Shown here: one piece after another, positions 43,667 through 52,012 of the stretch | How the letters are laid out: every line of letters begins with the position of its first letter | Numbering within the stretch: position 1 is the stretch's first letter | From: Parabacteroides timonensis | GTDB taxonomy: Bacteria; Bacteroidota; Bacteroidia; Bacteroidales; Tannerellaceae | Direction: 5' to 3' | NCBI RefSeq assembly: GCF_900128505.1 | Contig: NZ_LT669940.1 | Span: 1,544,764 to 1,608,763 of the forward strand | DNA: 64,000 nt | Notes under the pieces: model-generated | The model's input: only the letters and a program-made list of their open reading frames with translations | Database searches by the model: none | What the model was told of the DNA's origin: nothing | Position numbers and translations under genes: made by a program

Positions 43667-44710
43667 ATGGCAAAAGAAGATAATTTATTCGAAGAAGGAA
43701 AAACACCGGAAGGTAAACCGGCAGTAAATGCCGACAAGTTAAAAGCACTTCGTGCAGCGATGGACAAGATTGAAAAGAACTACGGAAAAGGTTCTATCAT
43801 GAAGTTGGGCGACGAAAGCATTGAAAATATCGAAGTGATCCCTACCGGATCTATCGCCCTGAACGCAGCATTAGGCGTTGGCGGTTATCCGAAAGGACGT
43901 GTAATCGAAATATACGGACCGGAATCTTCCGGTAAGACAACATTGGCAATCCACGCAATTGCTGAAGCACAGAAAAAAGGAGGTATCGCCGCATTTATCG
44001 ATGCAGAACATGCCTTCGACCGTTTCTATGCTGAAAAGCTGGGTGTAGATGTAGAAAATCTATGGATCTCCCAGCCGGACAACGGCGAACAGGCTTTGGA
44101 AATCGCAGAACAGCTGATCCGTTCTTCAGCAGTCGACATTATCGTTATCGACTCTGTGGCCGCTCTGACGCCGAAAGCTGAAATTGAAGGCGATATGGGT
44201 GACAGCAAGATGGGCTTGCAGGCTCGTTTGATGTCGCAGGCATTGCGTAAGCTGACCGGAACTATCAACAAGACAAACACGACTTGTATCTTTATCAACC
44301 AGTTGCGTGATAAGATCGGTGTCATGTTCGGTAACCCGGAAACGACAACGGGTGGTAATGCACTGAAGTTCTATGCTTCCGTACGTCTGGATATCCGCAA
44401 GATCGGAACGTTGAAAGACGGAGACGAAATGAAAGGTAACCAGGTACGTGTGAAGGTTGTGAAGAACAAAGTAGCGCCTCCTTTCCGCAAAGCTGAATTC
44501 GATATCATGTTTGGAGAAGGTATCTCACATGCCGGCGAAATTGTCGACCTGGGAGCAGAACTGAACATTATCAAGAAAAGTGGTTCATGGTACAGCTACA
44601 ACGAAACGAAGTTAGGACAAGGCCGTGATGCTGCAAAACAATGCATCAACGACAATCCGGAACTGGCCGATGAGTTGTCGGCTCTGATATTCGACGCTTT
44701 AAAAGCATAA
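43667..44710 (+). CDS. recA: Recombinase A
   Basis: The 347-residue protein forms filaments on single-stranded DNA and catalyses strand exchange and LexA-type cleavage. Walker A is GPESSGKTT; Walker B lies in DIIVIDSVAAL; the L2 region contains FGNPETTTGGNALKFYASVR. Length and motifs are those of normal bacterial RecA. I saw no LexA-type operator; expression is probably from the upstream promoter, with bcp. Confidence 0.98.
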   Translation: MAKEDNLFEEGKTPEGKPAVNADKLKALRAAMDKIEKNYGKGSIMKLGDESIENIEVIPTGSIALNAALGVGGYPKGRVIEIYGPESSGKTTLAIHAIAEAQKKGGIAAFIDAEHAFDRFYAEKLGVDVENLWISQPDNGEQALEIAEQLIRSSAVDIIVIDSVAALTPKAEIEGDMGDSKMGLQARLMSQALRKLTGTINKTNTTCIFINQLRDKIGVMFGNPETTTGGNALKFYASVRLDIRKIGTLKDGDEMKGNQVRVKVVKNKVAPPFRKAEFDIMFGEGISHAGEIVDLGAELNIIKKSGSWYSYNETKLGQGRDAAKQCINDNPELADELSALIFDALKA

Positions 44711-44743
44711 TATTCCTACATATAATAATATGTATATTGAAAC

Positions 44744-44778
44744 GTGTGACGAATACCTTTTCCGGGTTTTCGTCACAC
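44744..44778 (+). terminator. Terminator of the recA operon
   Basis: GTGTGACGAA (44744-44753) pairs exactly with TTCGTCACAC (44769-44778) around a 15-base loop; TTCATAT follows, so the T tract is short. Confidence 0.7.
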
Positions 44779-44818
44779 TTCATATAAACCGGTATTAAGA
44801 ATTTTCAAACCTTATAAT

Positions 44819-45772
44819 ATGACTGACAAAGACAAATATCGCCAACTTTGCAATAGAGAAACAAGCCTGCCCCTGTTTTCACGTGATTGGTGGTTGGATA
44901 CGGTTTGTGGCGAAACCTTATGGGATGTCTTGCTGGTTGAAGAAAAGGAGAAAATTCTGGCATCGTTTCCATTATATATTCCACATCAGGGTATCATAAC
45001 AATGCCTCCTTACACCCAGACAATGGGGCCCTGGTTTGCTCCGGAACCTACTGACGCAAAATATACCCGGACTTTAGGCAAACACCAGGCTATCTGTAAG
45101 GTATTTACAGATGCATTAAAGAAATATCCGCACTTCTTGCAATATTTCAGTTACCGGATAACAGATTGGTTGCCGTTTTACTGGGAAGGCTACAAACAAA
45201 CGACACGGTATACTTACCTGTTGAATAACATCCGGGATGAGCAATCATTGTGGGAAAATATGAGTGCCAATATCCGTCGGAACATTACAAAAGCAAAAGA
45301 GAAACAGGGCATCACAGTAAAGAAGGGTATTCCCATCGACGACTTCCTAAGAATTCAGACCCTTACATTCAAACGTCAACAGCTCTCTGCACCCAAAGAA
45401 CGTGAAATACTGAAAAAGATTATATCTGTCTGCCGTCAACGTAACCAGGGAGATCTCTGGGGAGCCTACGACGACAAAGGGAACCTTCATGCCGTAGCTT
45501 TCATTGCGTGGCAGGAAAGTTCCGCCTATTACCTGGCAGGAGGAGGCGATCCCGAATTACGGGCATCGGGCGCACATAGCCTTGTCTTATGGGAAGGTAT
45601 CCGCTTCACTGCACAATACACCGATTTATTCGACTTCGAAGGGTCGATGATACCCGGTGTCGAACGTTTTTTTCGCGAATTCGGAGCAATTCAAACGCCC
45701 TTCTTCACAATAACCAAAGGGAATCTGAGTTTATTACATAGGGCCTGGCTGAAAATAAAGAAATGGAAATGA
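44819..45772 (+). CDS. FemAB/GNAT-fold acyltransferase-like protein
   Basis: The 317-residue protein shows the pattern of BioF2/FemAB-like GNAT proteins: PLFSRDWWLD near the start, MSANIRRNITKAKEKQGI in the middle, then AVAFIAWQESSAYYLAGGGD and DFEGSMIPGVERFFREFGA. Such proteins transfer acyl or aminoacyl groups and are common in surface-polysaccharide loci. The substrate is unknown. It is the first gene of a six-gene plus-strand run, with the next start overlapping its stop. Confidence 0.8.
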   Translation: MTDKDKYRQLCNRETSLPLFSRDWWLDTVCGETLWDVLLVEEKEKILASFPLYIPHQGIITMPPYTQTMGPWFAPEPTDAKYTRTLGKHQAICKVFTDALKKYPHFLQYFSYRITDWLPFYWEGYKQTTRYTYLLNNIRDEQSLWENMSANIRRNITKAKEKQGITVKKGIPIDDFLRIQTLTFKRQQLSAPKEREILKKIISVCRQRNQGDLWGAYDDKGNLHAVAFIAWQESSAYYLAGGGDPELRASGAHSLVLWEGIRFTAQYTDLFDFEGSMIPGVERFFREFGAIQTPFFTITKGNLSLLHRAWLKIKKWK

Positions 45773-47070
45773 ACGATCGCACTATACATTATATTATACG
45801 TTTCCTTCTTGGAGAAGATATTTCCGGGGGGGTGATTGCCGCTGTCGGATATACAGCGGATAGAAAATTATATGATCGTTATAGTATAGTAATCGTACCC
45901 TCTGGATTCTTTAACAACCAGATATACGGAACTGCTGCTTCCCTCCCGGAGCTGCCGTTGCAGGAAATAGAAGGAACTCCTCTCCTGTTTGGTTCGCCTC
46001 AAATAGAACTGGTAGGCGATACCCTGGTGATTCATGCTGATATCATTGCAAGCACCTATTTTCTTATTACCCGTTACGAAGAAATTATACAGCGGAATGA
46101 GCGGGACGAACACGGACGTTTTCCCGGAAAAAAGTCTTTGCCATATCGGGCAGGCTTCCTTCACCGGCCAATTGTCGACGAATACAGGTTATTATTACGC
46201 AGCTGGCTGCAACGTTACGGACTTCGGGTGCCTGACATAAAAAAACAAATACAACATATTTATCTGACTCACGACCTGGACGCTCCAACGCTTTACCGTT
46301 CATGGAAAGGTTTCATTCGCTCTCTCAGGGATGGCAGAGGATTGAGAAAATCTATTGAGGGAAGATGCGGACCGGTCGAAGATGATCCGTATTATACTTT
46401 TCCCTGGATGTTTCAACAGAACAAGACGCTTCAGGATCAGGTGGGGACAGATATCTGTAAGTCTGTTCTTTTCGTCCGTAGCGGGGGTAAAAGTAAACTG
46501 GACAAACCCCATTACAGTTTACGGAATAAGGATGTAAACAATCTGATACAGTCTGCTTTGTCCAACAATATGACAGTCGGGCTACACAGCAGTTATCAGG
46601 CAAGCATTACTCCTACCCTCATCCGAAAAGAAAAAACAAGGCTGGAAGAAAATATCGGTAAAAGTATATACTGTAACCGCCATCATTTCCTGGCCAGTCG
46701 CGAACCGGAGGATATGACTCAACTGGAAGCTGCCGGAATTACACATGATTTTACGATGGGATATGCAGATGTAGCCGGTTTCAGATTAGGCACCTCCTAT
46801 CCGGTACGATGGATCAACCCTGTAAACCGTCGGTTATCTTCTATCCTGCTCCATCCGTTAACGCTGATGGAATGCTCGCTGGAAGAGAAAAAATATATGG
46901 GATTAGATTATGATAAAGCGCTCACTTACAGTCTCAACCTGGTTGAACAGGTAAAAAATGCCGGCGGAGAATTAACCCTTCTGTGGCATAACACCAGTGC
47001 ACAGGAAAATACAGACAGTTATTTAAGAAAGCTTTATAGCCATTTATTAAACGAACTCGCAAAAAAATGA
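45769..47070 (+). CDS. Polysaccharide deacetylase-family protein
   Basis: The protein has 433 residues from the ATG at 45769, which overlaps the preceding stop as ATGA; an in-frame ATG two codons upstream is also possible. The NodB-like catalytic part shows IYLTHDLDAP (HD-x-D metal motif), VGLHSSYQAS (second metal His) and CNRHHFLASREPED. A ~150-residue N-terminal domain (DTLVIHADIIASTYFLITRY) precedes it, as in many Bacteroidetes relatives. It probably deacetylates an N-acetyl sugar of the surface glycan. Confidence 0.85.
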   Translation: MNDRTIHYIIRFLLGEDISGGVIAAVGYTADRKLYDRYSIVIVPSGFFNNQIYGTAASLPELPLQEIEGTPLLFGSPQIELVGDTLVIHADIIASTYFLITRYEEIIQRNERDEHGRFPGKKSLPYRAGFLHRPIVDEYRLLLRSWLQRYGLRVPDIKKQIQHIYLTHDLDAPTLYRSWKGFIRSLRDGRGLRKSIEGRCGPVEDDPYYTFPWMFQQNKTLQDQVGTDICKSVLFVRSGGKSKLDKPHYSLRNKDVNNLIQSALSNNMTVGLHSSYQASITPTLIRKEKTRLEENIGKSIYCNRHHFLASREPEDMTQLEAAGITHDFTMGYADVAGFRLGTSYPVRWINPVNRRLSSILLHPLTLMECSLEEKKYMGLDYDKALTYSLNLVEQVKNAGGELTLLWHNTSAQENTDSYLRKLYSHLLNELAKK

Positions 47071-48152
47071 AAATTGTTACTATTGTCGGTGCCAGGCCTC
47101 AGTTCGTAAAGGCGGCCATGGTAAGCCGGGCGATTATGGAACATAATAAACACAATGTTTCTCCTATTGAAGAACTTCTCCTTCATACGGGACAACATTA
47201 TGACGCCAATATGAGCGACATCTTTTTCAATAATATGGGAATTCCCCAACCTGTCTGGCAGTTACAATGCGGAAACGGGACGCACGGGGAAATGACCGGC
47301 CGTATGCTTATTGAAATTGAAAAGATATTATCCGAGACATTACCGGACTACGTTCTGGTATACGGTGATACCAATTCAACGCTGGCTGGAGCCCTGGCTG
47401 CATCAAAACTGCATATTCCGGTTATACATGTCGAGGCTGGTCTACGTAGCTTCAATAAACAGATGCCGGAAGAGATAAACCGTATTCTGACGGATCATAT
47501 AGCGACTCTGCTTTGTTGTCCGACTCTTGCAGCAGTAAAGCATCTGGCGAACGAAGGAATTCAGGAAGGAGTGCATCATGTCGGCGATGTGATGTACGAT
47601 GCGGCTTTATTATTCGGAGAACTGGCTGATAAATCGTCACAAATATTATTCCAGCATCATCTTACAAGTAAACAATTCAGACTTTGTACTGTTCACCGGG
47701 CAGAAAACACGGACAACCGGGAATGCTTATCCGATATTATCGACGCGCTGAAGGAAATTTCGTCTCCTTCTTTTCCTACTGTCCTCCCTCTGCATCCCCG
47801 TACACGCAACTGCCTGGATAAATACGGCATGCTTTATGCACTGGAAAAACAGGAAGGTATTCAAATCATTCCCCCAATCAGCTTTTTAGATATGGTAATG
47901 CTGGAGAAACATGCTGCCACGATTCTAACCGATTCGGGGGGCGTACAAAAAGAAGCGTATTTCCATCATACCCCTTGCATCACTCTGCGGAATGAAACGG
48001 AATGGGTGGAAACTGTCGATGCCGGATGGAACCAGATTGCCGGATATAAAAAACAGAATATTCTGCATTGTCTGGAGAATAATCCGATACGAAAAGAGAT
48101 AATAGAATACGGAACCGGTAATGCTTCCGATCAAATTATTGGTTTATTATGA
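47067..48152 (+). CDS. wecB: Non-hydrolysing UDP-GlcNAc 2-epimerase
   Basis: The 361-residue GT-B-fold enzyme makes UDP-ManNAc (or the 2-epimer of a related UDP-sugar). Family blocks: VGARPQFVKAAMVSRAI, HTGQHYDANMSD, YGDTNSTLAGALAASK, HVEAGLRSFNKQMPEE, RILTDHIATLL, HPRTRNCLDKYG, LTDSGGVQKEAYF and TLRNETEWVETV. Overlaps both neighbours by 4 bases (ATGA). A WbpI-type diacetamido-uronate epimerase is an alternative. Confidence 0.92.
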   Translation: MKIVTIVGARPQFVKAAMVSRAIMEHNKHNVSPIEELLLHTGQHYDANMSDIFFNNMGIPQPVWQLQCGNGTHGEMTGRMLIEIEKILSETLPDYVLVYGDTNSTLAGALAASKLHIPVIHVEAGLRSFNKQMPEEINRILTDHIATLLCCPTLAAVKHLANEGIQEGVHHVGDVMYDAALLFGELADKSSQILFQHHLTSKQFRLCTVHRAENTDNRECLSDIIDALKEISSPSFPTVLPLHPRTRNCLDKYGMLYALEKQEGIQIIPPISFLDMVMLEKHAATILTDSGGVQKEAYFHHTPCITLRNETEWVETVDAGWNQIAGYKKQNILHCLENNPIRKEIIEYGTGNASDQIIGLL

Positions 48153-49396
48153 AGAAGGTATTAGTCATCTGCGACCTTTTTCCTCCGGCTTTCGGTCCTC
48201 GTATGGGATATCTGTGTAAGTACCTTAAGCATTATAACTGGGAGCCTGTTATCCTGACGGAAGCTGTGGAAGAGAAAACTTTTACTTTCCTTGCCGGAAA
48301 AGATAAGGTTACTTATGTAAATTATTATACGGCCAAAAATCCGGTTCTAAAGAAGCTTCAATGGATCAGTACCCTTTTTCTTGATCTGTGTTTCGGTTAC
48401 AAAGATACCCGTATGTATAATGCTGCGAAGAAACTGCTCGAAGGAAATACATTCGACCTGATATTATGTAGTAGTTTCCGGACTTTCCCGTTGCCTGCAG
48501 CACAGAAAGTCGCCGATAAATATAAACTGCCTTTAGTGGTCGATTTAAGGGACATCATCGAACAATATACGGGAGATGAATTTATGTCGCATACGTTACC
48601 TTCGTTTTGCGGATTAAACAAATTGTTTGTTTCGGTATTCAAACGAAAAAGCCTTCGCGACAGAAACCGGGTACTGCAAAAGGCCAGCTATGTAACAACA
48701 ATTTCTCCCTGGCATGTAGATATATTGAAACAATACAATCCAAAAGTAGAGCTGATTTACAATGGCTTCGATCCGGAACTATTCTATCCGGAACAAAAAA
48801 CGACCGATCAGTTTATCATTACCTATACAGGTAGACTGCTTAGCACAGCTATGCGTGATCCAGGACTGTTAATGGAGGCATTGGCAATCTTATCCGCTGA
48901 AAATGTTTTTACGGATAAAGACTGCCGGGTTTATTGGTATGTCGACGATGCATCCCGGGAGATTATAAGTGAAGAAGCCTGGAAGTATGGAGTTCTGCCC
49001 TTCATGGATTTCAAAGGATATGTTCCGGCTTCCGATATCCCGTCGATATTAAATAATAGTTCCGTATTATTATTACTGACCAACCGGGCTCAAGGTACAG
49101 GACCTAAAGGGGTTATGACCACAAAGTTCTTTGAGTCATTGGCAGTAGAGAAACCGATACTTTGTGTACGCAGTGATGAAAGTTACCTGGCAAAGGCTAT
49201 CGATGAGACGAAGGCCGGACTTGCTGCGACCAATGTAAAAGAGGTTTGCCATTTTCTGAAATATTATTACAAAGAGTGGAGAGAGAAAGGATGTACATCT
49301 TCACCGATAGATAAAAATAAATTGCTCCGTTTTTCACGCGAAGAGCAGGCGAAACAGTTCATACAGATATTCGAAAAGATAAATATTCATGGATAA
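48149..49396 (+). CDS. Family 4 glycosyltransferase
   Basis: The 415-residue GT-B enzyme has an N-terminal acceptor domain (VLVICDLFPPAFGPRMGYL, LPLVVDLRDIIEQYTGDEF) and a donor-domain start VELIYNGFDPELFYPEQ, then YTGRLLSTAMRDPGLLMEAL and MTTKFFESLAVEKPIL. It should add one sugar to a lipid-linked oligosaccharide at the inner face of the inner membrane. Start and end overlap the neighbouring genes by 4 and 8 bases. Confidence 0.88.
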   Translation: MKKVLVICDLFPPAFGPRMGYLCKYLKHYNWEPVILTEAVEEKTFTFLAGKDKVTYVNYYTAKNPVLKKLQWISTLFLDLCFGYKDTRMYNAAKKLLEGNTFDLILCSSFRTFPLPAAQKVADKYKLPLVVDLRDIIEQYTGDEFMSHTLPSFCGLNKLFVSVFKRKSLRDRNRVLQKASYVTTISPWHVDILKQYNPKVELIYNGFDPELFYPEQKTTDQFIITYTGRLLSTAMRDPGLLMEALAILSAENVFTDKDCRVYWYVDDASREIISEEAWKYGVLPFMDFKGYVPASDIPSILNNSSVLLLLTNRAQGTGPKGVMTTKFFESLAVEKPILCVRSDESYLAKAIDETKAGLAATNVKEVCHFLKYYYKEWREKGCTSSPIDKNKLLRFSREEQAKQFIQIFEKINIHG

Positions 49397-50519
49397 ATAT
49401 ATCAATATAGTTGCATTCAATATTCCCTGGCCGGCCAATTATGGTGGAGTGATCGACGTTTATTACAAAATGTTGGCTTTACACAGGTGTGGTGTAAAAA
49501 TCATCTTGCATTGTTTCGAATACGAACGTCCCCGTTCCAAAGAGTTGGAAGCTTTATGCGAAAAGGTTTATTATTATAAACGAAAGACGGGGATACTCGC
49601 CAATGTCACTTTATTGCCATACAACGTATTCAGCCGGAAAGATCCGGAACTGTTGAAAAACCTTTTACAAAATGACTATCCGATATTATTCGACGGGTTG
49701 CATTCCTGTTACTACATAAATCATCCCCAATTACAAGGACGAATGAAGATATACAGGGAAAGTAATATCGAACACGACTATTATCGCCACCTGGCCAAAG
49801 CAGAAACCAATCTGATCAAAAAGTATTTCTTCCTGCTCGAAGCCTGGCGCTTTGAACGTTATCAGGATATATTAAAACATGCAGACCTGATGATTGTCGT
49901 ATCTGTCACCGATACGGATTATCTACGTAAGATATTCCCTGACAAGAAAGTAGAATATATGCCCAGTTTTCATATCAACGATCAGATATCTGTAAAAACC
50001 GGATCGTCGGACTTCGTTTTATATCATGGAAAACTGTCTGTAACAGAGAACTCTCAGGCTGCTTTATTCCTGATAAAAAATGTATTCTGTAAACTGGATT
50101 ATCCTTGTATTATCGCCGGCATGAACCCGCCTGCCGCATTACTGGATGCAGCAGCACCTTATCCCAACATCACGATAGAAGCAAATCCGTCTGACGAGCG
50201 AATGGATTACCTGACTCATGAAGCTCAAATACATATGCTGATCACTTTCCAGGATACAGGTTTAAAACTAAAATTGCTGAACAGCCTTTTTGGAGGAAGA
50301 TACACTATCGTAAATCAGAAAATGGTGACAGGCAGTGGATTGGATCCTTTATGCTATATCGCCAATACACCGGAAGATATGATAGAGACCTGCGACAGGT
50401 TGATGAAACAACCGATGACAGAAGAGCTAATCGGGAAAAGAAAAGAGTTTCTGTTTCCGACCTATTCAAACCACCAACAAGGAGAACGACTTTATAAAAT
50501 GATTTATGAAAATGCATAA
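49389..50519 (+). CDS. Glycosyltransferase
   Basis: The 376-residue protein is GT-B-like: AFNIPWPANYGGVIDVYYK at the N-terminus is a glycine-rich acceptor loop, then IVVSVTDTDYLRKIFPDKK, a donor-domain start (FVLYHGKLSVTENSQAALFL) and MLITFQDTGLKLKLLNSLFG. Relatives act in capsule and O-antigen synthesis. The usual Glu-x7-Glu of GT4 is not clear, so the CAZy family is uncertain. It overlaps both neighbours. Confidence 0.82.
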   Translation: MDKYINIVAFNIPWPANYGGVIDVYYKMLALHRCGVKIILHCFEYERPRSKELEALCEKVYYYKRKTGILANVTLLPYNVFSRKDPELLKNLLQNDYPILFDGLHSCYYINHPQLQGRMKIYRESNIEHDYYRHLAKAETNLIKKYFFLLEAWRFERYQDILKHADLMIVVSVTDTDYLRKIFPDKKVEYMPSFHINDQISVKTGSSDFVLYHGKLSVTENSQAALFLIKNVFCKLDYPCIIAGMNPPAALLDAAAPYPNITIEANPSDERMDYLTHEAQIHMLITFQDTGLKLKLLNSLFGGRYTIVNQKMVTGSGLDPLCYIANTPEDMIETCDRLMKQPMTEELIGKRKEFLFPTYSNHQQGERLYKMIYENA

Positions 50520-51516
50520 CTTATTACATATTGCCAGGTCGCTGTCGGAGCGTTTACAGGAGATTGATTACAATCAACTACCTATCAGCGACTATAACAA
50601 ACAGTATATTGGTAACCTGAAACCTGCTATGCATTATTATATGAAGATTTATAGTACATGCTTGTCAAAAGGTTTCGATATCCTTAAGCGTTCTCCTCAA
50701 GATATCACCTTTGTCGATTACGGAGGCGGAAGTGGGTTTCTCAGTATCCTGGCAAAATCAGCCGGAGTCGGAAAAGTGATCTATCTTGATCTTAATCCGA
50801 AATCGGTAGAAACCATTCGCATATTAAAAAAAGAAACTGGGATCGGCCCAGATATCATTTTACATGGGAATTCCGACACATTGGCCGATTGGTGCAAAGA
50901 AAATAATATTCACCCGGATTTGCTGATCGCAACAGACTTGATCGAACATGTCTACGATCTGAAAACATTCTTTAAAGATCTTGCCGGCATAAATCCAAAA
51001 ATGCAAATGATCTTTACGACAGCCTCTACTCCTTTCAATCCCTATGTAAAGCGCCGCCTGCATAGATTAATGGATAACAGTGAGGCCGGAACAGCAGAAA
51101 TCCCCAACTATTACACATTAAGAAAAGAATATATTGAAAAAAACTATCCCAACCTCTCTGTCGATGAAATAAATAAATGGACGCAGCAAACCCGTGGACT
51201 TATATACCACGATATAGACAAAGCAATTAAAGCCAATCAACAGCCGGAATTGAAAGATGCACACAACACTTGTGATCCGGCAAGCGGAAACTGGACGGAA
51301 CGGATTCTGCCGATCGAAGATTATCGTTCTTTGGTCAGAGCTCATAATTATTCTCTAAAAGTGGATAAAGGCTTTTACAATACGGACAGGAATAACTCAG
51401 TCAGTTCAATTATATTCAAATGCATCAATCTGTTGATCCGACTTTCAGGAAAAGGAGGTTTTCTGATTGCTCCCTTCATTTTCTTGTCCTGCATCAGACA
51501 ACGTTCTGAGAGCTGA
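50506..51516 (+). CDS. SAM-dependent methyltransferase
   Basis: The protein has 336 residues. Motif I is FVDYGGGSGFLSILAK, followed by VIYLDLNPKSVE and LLIATDLIEHVYDLKTFFKD, the class I methyltransferase order. It probably O-methylates a sugar or a lipid-linked intermediate in the glycan pathway. A hydrophobic C-terminal tail (GKGGFLIAPFIFLSCI) may associate with the membrane. Its last 72 bases overlap the folK gene in antisense. An internal ATG at 50512 is an alternative start. Confidence 0.85.
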   Translation: MKMHNLLHIARSLSERLQEIDYNQLPISDYNKQYIGNLKPAMHYYMKIYSTCLSKGFDILKRSPQDITFVDYGGGSGFLSILAKSAGVGKVIYLDLNPKSVETIRILKKETGIGPDIILHGNSDTLADWCKENNIHPDLLIATDLIEHVYDLKTFFKDLAGINPKMQMIFTTASTPFNPYVKRRLHRLMDNSEAGTAEIPNYYTLRKEYIEKNYPNLSVDEINKWTQQTRGLIYHDIDKAIKANQQPELKDAHNTCDPASGNWTERILPIEDYRSLVRAHNYSLKVDKGFYNTDRNNSVSSIIFKCINLLIRLSGKGGFLIAPFIFLSCIRQRSES

Positions 51517-51864
51517 CTGAACATAGGAACGTTGTAAGTCTAGCGGTTTTAACAAACGATCATTCCATTGCAGCAAATCGATATCGATAGGAATACTTTC
51601 TTTTAGTTTGTCATCCGGTGTACGTCCCAACAACCGTTCTATCTGCTTAAATGCATCTATTATCTTTTCCGGACAGTCCGGAGTAAAAGCAATGGCAACC
51701 TGATTCAAAAAGACAGATGGATTCTGCATATTTACCGGTTCGGTATATACTGCCTCTGAAAAGTGAATCGAAGCAAAATGATCACGCAAAAGTTGATCTG
51801 CTAATTCAATATTCTTCTCTTTATCCCGGTTTGAACCGAGACATAATATCACTTTATTCAACAT
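51445..51864 (-). CDS. folK: 6-hydroxymethyl-7,8-dihydropterin pyrophosphokinase (FolK-like)
   Basis: The 139-residue enzyme transfers pyrophosphate from ATP to hydroxymethyldihydropterin in folate synthesis. Visible: VILCLGSNRDKEKNIELA, AVYTEPVNMQNPSVFLNQ, QIERLLGRTPDDK and IPIDIDLLQWND. The last segment replaces the canonical RxxxPRxIDIDLL with a looser form, so activity might be altered. It reads toward the methyltransferase gene and overlaps its last 72 bases. Confidence 0.85.
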   Translation of the reverse strand: MLNKVILCLGSNRDKEKNIELADQLLRDHFASIHFSEAVYTEPVNMQNPSVFLNQVAIAFTPDCPEKIIDAFKQIERLLGRTPDDKLKESIPIDIDLLQWNDRLLKPLDLQRSYVQSALRTLSDAGQENEGSNQKTSFS

Positions 51865-51964
51865 ACTTATTTACTCCTTCCGGTAATCTTCGTTTTTTGA
51901 AATACAAAGCTAAAAAAAAATAACAAATTACATTACGCCTTTGCTGAATACCTATTTTTAGGTA

Positions 51965-51995
51965 TTGATTATACAAGCTTTTACTTTTACCTTTG
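51965..51995 (+). promoter_or_regulatory. Promoter of feoAB
   Basis: TTG (51965-51967), 20 bases, then TACCTTTG (51988-51995) match the -33/-7 pattern. It ends 17 bases before the ATG at 52013 and excludes the longer reading frame start at 51965. Confidence 0.65.
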
Positions 51996-52012
51996 CACAA
52001 GAATTTAAGAAA

